A DNA stretch of 16,599 nucleotides from Wuchereria bancrofti. Lineage: Eukaryota; Nematoda; Chromadorea; Rhabditida; Onchocercidae. The notes beneath the pieces were generated by a model. The model saw only the letters and a program-made list of their open reading frames with translations, made no database searches and was not told the DNA's origin. How positions within the stretch are numbered: the stretch's first letter is position 1; each line of letters opens with the position of its first letter. A program made the position numbers and the translations under genes. Location: assembly GCA_005281725.1 (NCBI GenBank), contig SSBO01000072.1:1-16599 (forward strand), written 5' to 3'. Positions 10,740 through 16,599 of this stretch are shown here, one piece after another.

Positions 10740-10951
10740 AATCTTCTATTTCTTCAAGAATGGTCGAAACTAAACAAGAATAATACATTTTTTAAGTTTA
10801 AAAAAGAGTTTTGATTGCTTCAACTGCAATGGTAAATATAAATTCAGAAGTAAATAATGATTTTAGCACAACCCAGTGCACAAGCTCAAAAATTTACTTG
10901 ATCAATTCTTAGCCTTTCTGTTTTCGACCATTCTTGAAGAAATAGAAGATT
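10740..10951. repeat. 30-bp perfect inverted repeat, one arm inside the SAM exon
   Basis: 10740-10769 is the exact reverse complement of 10922-10951, with 152 bp between the arms. The right arm is coding sequence of the SAM exon on the minus strand (around LNLLFLQEW). The left arm lies in the following intron in opposite orientation. So a piece of exon has been copied inverted into the neighbouring intron. Read on minus, the left arm also lies between an acceptor-like TTGTTTAG and a donor-like GTAAGACG. Confidence 0.9.
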
Positions 10952-11428
10952 TAAGCGCAGTTCCCTGCGCTTAATATCACCAAGGCAATCCAATTTTAAT
11001 GGTTTCTCGCGTAAATCGACTTTTGTTAGCGTAAATAATGTACGAGCATCAATCTGAAATGACATGAGGAACGAAACTTGAAGAGATTCACGAAGACAGC
11101 TTCTTTTTCAAACAATAACAGATGAGAAAAATAAATGCAGAACTTATTTGAATATTCACCACTGACAAGTCAAACGTTAATTCATTACTTATTCACTAAA
11201 CAATAATTAGTCGTGCAGCAAAATGAAAAATACCTTATGTCTGTAAGCGATGATATTAGCATATTTCTCAAAACCCTATTCATTAAGCCATGTAGCAACA
11301 TCGTCATAACTGCATTCTTCGGGTGGAGTTGTGATGATTTGATGATTTCCGTTCTTGTCCCGAGTATTTCCCGCTTAGTATTTTTCCACCTCATCTTTAA
11401 TACCGCATAATACATCAAAATCTGCCAT
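10898..11428 (-). pseudogene. SAM-domain gene, first two exons (SMSr/SAMD8-type SAM), with two nonsense codons
   Basis: Exon 1 is 11428-11234 (ATG at 11428, 65 codons, donor AAG|GTATTT). Exon 2 is 11053-10898 (acceptor CATTTCAG, 52 codons, donor CAA|GTAAAT). Both junctions are phase 0. Together they encode a SAM domain: SYDDVATWLNE, GFEKYANIIAYRHK, IDARTLFTLTKVDLRE and LKLDCLGDIKRRE. The LRxxPLxxxxLGDIKR signature is that of the N-terminal SAM of SMSr (SAMD8), the ER ceramide phosphoethanolamine synthase. No transmembrane exons of that enzyme were found downstream, so the rest of the protein is unknown. Two in-frame stops interrupt exon 1: TAA at 11377-11375 (codon 18) and TAG at 11278-11276 (codon 51, inside the SAM). 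There is no frameshift and the splice sites are intact. This fits a young pseudogene; misassembled or erroneous bases are possible. Confidence 0.75.
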
Positions 11429-11438
11429 AATCAATTAA

Positions 11439-11752
11439 TAATTATATGACCTAGTTGTAGAGGAAGCATGACACCTAGAAATGTACACTAGCTATACCGT
11501 GTTGTATTCACAATATTCGCTACATGCAAATAAGCATATATCCAAAAGTTATAGCAATAATTGTACACGTACTGGTATGTTATTATCCATTAAAATAGAC
11601 TAATATTACGTTATATTTCACATATTGCCTCCCTTCAGCTCATGACCATATGTAAAACTATGTTTAAAAAAAGGCAGTGCTACTCTACGATGTCTTATGA
11701 ATAAAATCTGCTTATACTACAAGTGTTAATTATATGACCTAATTGTAGAGGA
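11439..11752. repeat. Dispersed direct repeats upstream of the SAM gene
   Basis: TAATTATATGACCTAGTTGTAGAGGA (11439-11464) recurs at 11727-11752 with one mismatch. TGCTACTCTACGAT (11678-11691) recurs at 12061-12074. These suggest one or two small duplications or an old repeat family within 600 bp. No gene is recognised in 11429-12048, which is otherwise AT-rich with T-runs at 11860-11900. Confidence 0.65.
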
Positions 11753-12048
11753 GAACAAAGGCGCATAAATACACAAATACATATATCTAAATATAATCAG
11801 CAACATTCCTTTTGTATCTCGAAAATCAGTTATTAATCTAATCATCCATTAATTATGTTTTTTTTTCTTATATTTTTTTATGTTTTATGTTTTTTTTTTC
11901 ATTAGTTTGCAAGCAAATTAACTTCTTGAAATGAGCAAACACATAAAACAAAGTAAAGCGAATTAAGGGAAAAGGCCCTCTCATATTCATAATTGTAGTG
12001 GGAAACAAGCTGGTGATTGAAGAATGACTGGAGAGAAAATACTGGTAA

Positions 12049-12312
12049 TTTCAAAGACAATGCTACTCTACGATAAAGCGATATACAGGAGATACACCGC
12101 GGACGGATCACTGGTACCTCCCAAATCCCAATACAGTTCTCTGCCATGCTTTTATCCCATGTTATTCAAAGTTTCATTGTAGCCATGATAGAAACTTTGG
12201 CGGGATAATTCGGATACGAGTTCCAGCCAATTCGGATACAATTTTCCAATATGTACATGATAATGTGGTGGTGCTACTGCTAGGAATAGATCGCGGGGGT
12301 GTCTCTAAGTGA
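12049..12312. other. GC-richer island open in several frames
   Basis: The + strand is open from 12049 to TGA 12310-12312 (87 codons, no ATG). Its peptide includes RYTGDTPRTDHWYLPN and PANSDTIFQYVHDN. Minus 12147-11902 is an 81-codon open frame starting MAENCIGIWE. A second minus frame reads through most of the island with one TAA (LYPNWLELVSELSRQSFY, then WDLGGTSDPSAVYLL). Composition differs from the flanks, so an exon or exon relic is likely, but I cannot say on which strand. An 11-bp motif AATTCGGATAC is duplicated at 12207 and 12229. Confidence 0.35.
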
Positions 12313-12835
12313 TTAGCTTCTTAACTCGTTGGGTTAATCATTCTCGAAATTATGCTATAGAAGGATGAACATATTCCAGGATAGATGTTTGATTTATTTT
12401 TGGTGCAGCACTTTTTTGGTTTGTTTCAAGTAAGATTATTGCGGTGAGGAGTTTGTTTATTTTTTATTTGTTGTTTTGAAATCGAATTAAGCATACATTA
12501 AGCAGTGTTTCGTGCAAGTACTAACTGCTGAAGAGTGAAACATTTTGAAACACGAGGCTTCAATTTTAACCAGATTTTAAACCGAAATTTTTTTATATTT
12601 GTACATATTTGTGCATAAGGAAATCCCTTCCTTTACAAATTTAAATTGAATCATACCAAATGACTACTGTTTCGTACAATATTATTAACTGACCTGAATT
12701 TCACGGTTATGTGTGGTTTGGTACTTTTTTATCCTTTAGAGGAAAAATTCAAATCTTCAATTTTTATAAAACTTTTATTTGTGAACCAGCATTAATAATT
12801 TAATATACAGCAACGCTTTTCATACAGTCCCTCAG
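12313..12835. other. Stretch without recognised gene
   Basis: AT-rich sequence between the open island at 12049-12312 and the first exon of the plus-strand coiled-coil gene. Several acceptor-like sites occur (for example ending at 12412), but no open frame of protein-like composition follows them. No motor-domain sequence was found here. Confidence 0.4.
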
Positions 12836-13461
12836 TTGATGTTCACATCACACATCAAATGCGAGGTAATGGAGTTTGTTCCAATTTGGACAGTTATGCG
12901 ACAGAATATTGAAACATTTAGAAGTAAATTCAGAACAAACGAAAGTGAATTAGAAAAAGACTGCACGCATTTCGAAACTATATAGATTTACTTCTTTCAG
13001 TTAAAGGCGTTTTTTACTGGCTATGAGGTAATTTTGATAATTTAATATATTCGGAAGTATAAGAGATTCAAAAAGAGACTGAAGTTTCTAAGCATACTTT
13101 AAAGAAATTTTTATAACTAAAGGAACAAGATCGATTGAATATGATACAAAAAGTCATGTATTTTCTAGGATATATTTTATCTATTCCCTTTACTTTTTAA
13201 TTCTTTTGAAAATCATGTTTCTATTCAGAATGGCACCAACAACTCAGCTGTCAGTTTTTTGAGGGAAGTATGCGCGTTCATTAATGGTGCACAGAGTTAT
13301 CATGAAGTCTAAGTTTTGGAACTTATTTCCAAGATGTGTAGTTAAAAAATATTAAGATCGTTTTGATGTATATGAGAATGGCATCTTTTTGTTTGGTATA
13401 TGGAATCACCTTATGATTTAATTTCAGTTATATGTAATACTTCTTAAAAATGAAAAATGCG

Positions 13462-13498
13462 TATTTTCTCTAATTCTTAAACTGAATTAGAGAAAATA
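13462..13498. repeat. Perfect hairpin, 15-bp stem, 7-nt loop
   Basis: TATTTTCTCTAATTC at 13462-13476, loop TTAAACT, exact reverse complement at 13484-13498. It lies in the intron between 13027 and 13634 of the plus-strand coiled-coil gene. It is the same size class as the hairpins at 10043 and 10125 but unrelated in sequence. Confidence 0.85.
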
Positions 13499-13711
13499 TA
13501 GAAGGAATAACTAAACTTGTTAATATAAAGGATATGTTATCATTTATAATCATTTCACTATAATTTTTAATCTTTGATAGATCCCCATCTCTCTACTATT
13601 ATTATTTAAAATCCAATGGATGTTTTATGTTAGGTCACTGATGCATTAGGAGTGAGAGAGGAAATGGAAGAAATAAGCGAGAAGTTGAAATCGTTGAGGG
13701 CCGAACACAAT

Positions 13712-13790
13712 CTGCTTTTGAAAAAAAAAACAACAACTTTTGAAAACAACAAACTTTTGCTTTTGAAAACAACAACCTGCTTTTGAAAGG
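13712..13790 (+). repeat. CTTTTGAAAACAACAA tandem repeat that breaks an exon
   Basis: Three to four imperfect units of (CTG)CTTTTGAAAACAACAA(C) lie between CTGCTTTTG at 13712 and the same word at 13777, 65 bp apart. The sequence upstream is open in one frame (coiled coil). The sequence downstream (ERQYVYVKATVDETCP) is open in another. The repeat therefore sits exactly where the frame is lost and is probably the cause. A run of ten A lies in the first unit. Confidence 0.75.
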
Positions 13791-15042
13791 CAGTATGTAT
13801 ATGTGAAAGCTACTGTCGACGAAACATGTCCCAACAAAATGTCCTGGGAATCATTCAAACATGATTTTTCAAACAAAATCACTTTCCAAAGAGAACATGT
13901 TGATAATGTAAGTTAAAATCAAATTTTCGTTTTATCATTTAGTGTCTTTTACTACTTTGTTATTTGGGTTATGTTATATTATTTGGATTATTTATATATT
14001 TGGTTATGTTTGGGTTGAAAATTTCTTTTATAAGTTGATATTGTAAGTGACTATTGTAGACACACAGAACAATGGAAGCGCTATGTAAAAATTTGCAAAA
14101 GCAGGGCGACGTGGTGTCTGCATGTATAAATGAAATGGCAAACTCAAATACAAATGTTGCCATGCGTTAGATAATGAATTTCTTTTGTTTTAATCTTCTG
14201 TTGCAGTTTTTCTCAGACGCAAAAAGATTTTTATCCGTTTTTTCTTTTATGATTTTGTTGATGTTTTGTTCGTAAATTTAGATGGAATTGAGTGGGGTGG
14301 CATCATCATCACTGCTTCAAGAAGTACACGAAGAGCATTCTCGAACAGAACAATTCATTAAAAGGAATATTATTTGTCCATCCAACAGTGGTGGGTTTTA
14401 CCTCGCATTATTTTCATTTTCATGGAATTTTTTACTGAAGTATTCAAAAAATATTCAAAAAAAGAAAAAGAAACAGTTTAATGCTATGTTTCTGTATACT
14501 AGTATCAATTGCTTTCTGATGTCGTGTAATGTCACGGAAACTCAGATAGAATTTCACTTTTTATATTACTGACCGAAACATCGCCTAATAATCAAATGAA
14601 AATCTCTGCTGCACTTTGCTAATTTCATATGATTCTTTAGAAGCAAAAGTTATAATTAAGGTGAAACGCCAATCCGTAGAAAGCAGGTAGCACTTCCAGA
14701 ACCAGTTGAAATTCCGGATGCAAGTGATTTGATTAACAAAACCAATGAAAGTGAAATGCCACGAAGGCTGAGTCAGTACCGGATAAGGGTAAATTTCCAC
14801 ACTGGGTAGTGATTAATTTTCTCCTTCGGCTAGGCGATGGTTATTTTGCCCAGTTTTAAGATTGTAGTCATTAATCAAAATATTAATTTTACCCTTAACT
14901 AATTTACAATTATTTATAGCCGTGTGATTCGATTTTGGAAACACCGTTTACCGTCCTCTCACCAAAAGCTCTCAAAGAGATATTAAATTGCTACCTTGAC
15001 GAGATTGTTGAAACACCTGAAGTAAATTTGCTTATGTTTTAG

Positions 15043-15233
15043 AAGGATTTTAACTCTATTTCCTTTTTGCTTTTCGAGTTTTGGTAAGAAAAGAAAAAGC
15101 TGAAAAGTGCGAATGAGACGTTGATGATTTAAGGTTCTTTAAAAACACTTTCGTATATATCTGTTGTGAAGTGGTTACTAAAATGGAAAAATTCTTTGGA
15201 TTATATTAAGTCTGTTCAGTCGAATGTTTTTAA
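15043..15233 (+). other. Spacer with a broken C-terminal-like peptide
   Basis: A pyrimidine-rich acceptor (TTTCCTTTTTGCTTTTCGAG, ending 15078) is phase-compatible with the donor after 15021. The frame then hits TAA after two codons. Beyond that stop the same frame reads EKKKLKSANETLMI before TAA. This would suit a lysine-rich C-terminus interrupted by a nonsense mutation, but readthrough of the donor to TAG 15042 is equally possible. Confidence 0.3.
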
Positions 15234-15881
15234 ATCAAAACGAAAGAATTTGTTGCCATTTTTAAAGCTCTGGATAACAATACTCTTCAGGATAGTAGTG
15301 AATACGGTTGTACAGCCGTTAAAAAGCAGAATGATTCAACGGTAAACATCACGAAATGACTACATGCCTTTCAGAGTCGAAATTCATAATTTCATGCAAC
15401 AATTTATACTAATTTTAGCAAAATGCATTAAAATTTCAACACTCCAAATCTTCATATATTTGTAAATATCGGAACTTTTTCAATATTTCATGTAGCAGAA
15501 AGATTCTTGGTTAAAATTACACGAGAAATAAAAATCCCTGGTAATTGATGGACGTAATTGCGTATTTTGCCGCACTGTGCTGCTATTGATATTACATTTG
15601 AGAATTGTCTCCTAACCTGTATATCTTTTTAATATTTTAAAACTGGTTTGTCTTAAAAACGATAATTTGAGCCTTAATATTCCCAAGCAGGCCTCTTGCG
15701 CTTTGATTTCCTTTTTCACATTGCTAATTTAGAAGGATATCTTTTGCTACATTTATTCATTATTGTGTATTTCTGTGCATTAAAACTCAGTAATATTAGA
15801 AATATTTTATCACTTTCCAATTTTCAAATCTTGAACGCTAAAGCATTTGAGACATCACATGGCGAATATTGTTTTACTTAG
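15234..15881 (+). CDS. Coding-like exon chain, unidentified
   Basis: Four segments can be joined with consistent phase: an open stretch ending at 15341 (...NTLQDSSEYGCTAVKK, donor ACG|GTAAAC); 15419-15461 (acceptor TAATTTTAG, QNALKFQHSKSSYI, donor GTAAAT); 15496-15540 (acceptor ATGTAG, ERFLVKITREIKIP, donor GTAATT); and 15691 onward (acceptor CCCAAGCAG, LLRFDFLFHIANLEG, open to TAG at about 15881). The start of the first segment is not defined, because TAA at 15231-15233 precedes it. No family was recognised, and the chain could be chance in part. It may be a separate gene downstream of the coiled-coil gene. Confidence 0.3.
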
Positions 15882-15999
15882 AAATTGTCTCTCTTGTTTT
15901 CTAACTGGATACCTATGTAACTTCTTCTATCTGTGTGATTGTGTGGTCATATCATTCATTATCAATAAAACAAATGCAGACTGGTTGGCTTCTTGCAGG

Positions 16000-16599
16000 T
16001 TAAATACACCACAAAAAGTACATGGATTGAAAGTACATCTCCTAATTTATATCCATTTAATTCAGATAAAAATTACACGATATATGTGATGATTATTTAA
16101 TTCTTCAATATGCAGTATTTGGATTGAGAAAATGTTTCACCTTTTCCCAATTAGCTAGGATTGTGTGATGCGGCATTCTCGATTTTACAAGATTTACAGG
16201 ACGATAGGAAGATGAATTTCTTCGAGATTTTCCCTCGAAACTGTTCAAGGAAGATGTTACTAATTGGCCCATGTTATCACCAGTTGCTGGGATAATTTAC
16301 TCATTACTTGTTTTTGGGATTTTCACATGGCTTTAAGTACATCAGTTTACGATATTTAGATGGGAAGGTCTTTTACTTTTTTGATTTTGCTAGGATTTTT
16401 TGATTTTATTCAATATTTGCTTTTTTTTTGCAAAACTTTTTTTCAGTGCTTAAAAATTTACAGGGTATGGATATATTCGATTAAGATAAAGTTGAAGGAA
16501 TGAATTTGTCGACGATTGGCTTCAATTAATATTAAAGCAACGGCTTAAATATATAAGATCTGGTGAGCGGCGCATATCAAAAGAAACATTAAAAAGTAA
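16000..16599 (+). CDS. Coding-like segments at the right edge, partial
   Basis: Three stretches look like protein. 16000-16083, after acceptor GGCTTCTTGCAG, includes YTTKSTWIESTSPNLYPF, with a possible donor at GTGATG. 16208-16333 has 42 open codons, including DEFLRDFPSKLFKEDV, NWPMLSPVAG and a hydrophobic run IIYSLLVFGIFTWL, then TAA. From about 16501 to the edge it is open: NEFVDDWLQLILKQRLKY, then SGERRISKETLK. Upstream of 16208 a different frame reads CDAAFSILQDLQDDR, so a one-base frameshift near 16208 is possible. The NWPMLSP-hydrophobic pattern faintly recalls ELOVL-type elongase N-termini, which is not enough to name it. Confidence 0.3.

Larger units (their letters stand above)
9643..10897. 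other. AT-rich stretch, probably intronic on the minus strand
   Basis: It lies between a terminal exon (9642) and SAM-domain exons (10898), all on minus. It contains perfect hairpins and one weak exon candidate, minus 10593-10547: acceptor TTTTTCTTAG, charged peptide LWEKEMRKQKEKERN, donor GTATGT. There is also an open minus frame at 10349-10176 without clear splice sites. The longest other open frame, minus 9875-9675, looks like an AT-rich random translation. Nothing here is assigned with confidence. Confidence 0.4.
12836..15042 (+). pseudogene. Decayed coiled-coil gene, possibly kinesin-5-like C-terminal half
   Basis: Putative exons: 12836-13027, 13634-13907, 14060-14164, 14282-14390, 14661-14788 and 14920-15021, or to TAG at 15042. 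The first four read as a charged helical stalk, for example VMRQNIETFRSKFRTNE, REEMEEISEKLKSLRAEH, MSWESFKHDFSNK and LLQEVHEEHSRTEQFIKR. The fifth has SGETPIRRK, resembling the TGxTPxR BimC box of kinesin-5 tails, then PEPVEIPDASDLINK; the sixth reads SILETPFTVLSPKALK. There is no motor domain in the window. Lesions: in-frame TAG at 12983-12985; a net +1 frameshift in exon 2 caused by a short tandem repeat; and an extra base before the GTTAGA donor after 14164. The acceptor before 14661 is weak, and a better one at 14640 changes frame. The kinesin-5 assignment is tentative; the coding nature of exons 1, 2, 4, 5 and 6 is more secure. Confidence 0.55.

Noticed and set aside
11276..11377. Reassigned stop codons (TAA/TAG read as amino acids)
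   Set aside because: The 412-codon SH2 gene has no in-frame TAA or TAG and ends with TAA, and ubiquitin ends with TGA, so a standard code is the simpler reading.

Overview
The window is nuclear DNA from a nematode. It is AT-rich and its genes are split by short introns ending in (T/A)TTCAG- or TTTAG-type acceptors. The ubiquitin units carry Ala at position 19, as in C. elegans, where vertebrates have Pro and plants Ser. The main gene belongs to the nematode-expanded class of short SH2-kinase (Fer-like) proteins.

The window is also a redundant assembly. Single N bases at 2343, 5667 and 7276 separate four contigs that overlap or contain one another: A 1-2342, B 2344-5666, C 5668-7275 and D 7277-16599. 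771-2342 is repeated as 2344-3915. 3950-5557 is repeated as all of contig C. 4589-5666 is repeated as 7277-8354. Wherever I compared them the copies are identical, so I read them as unmerged overlaps. Reading 1-2342, 3916-5666 and 8355-16599 gives a non-redundant locus of about 12.3 kb.

Layout of the collapsed locus: (1) On +, the 3' end of a polyubiquitin gene (1-959). Its intron holds a decayed ubiquitin unit, and a second diverged copy of its 3' end lies downstream. (2) On -, convergent with it, a complete nine-exon gene (9127 down to 3556) that conceptually encodes a 412-residue SH2-kinase protein. It has lost the beta-3 lysine, the glycine loop and the DFG motif, so it looks like a pseudokinase. 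(3) On -, upstream of its start, the terminal exon of another gene (9642-9499), close enough to suggest an operon. (4) On -, two exons of a SAM-domain gene resembling SMSr/SAMD8 (11428-10898), broken by two in-frame stops. (5) On +, a decayed coiled-coil gene (12836-15042), possibly kinesin-5-like. (6) On +, further coding-like exons, unresolved, running to the window edge.

Perfect short inverted repeats, direct repeats and a TATAGGTT minisatellite are scattered through introns and spacers. Apart from ubiquitin and the SH2 gene, most recognisable coding sequence carries lesions, so the right half looks like a decaying neighbourhood. No tRNA, rRNA or CRISPR array was seen.
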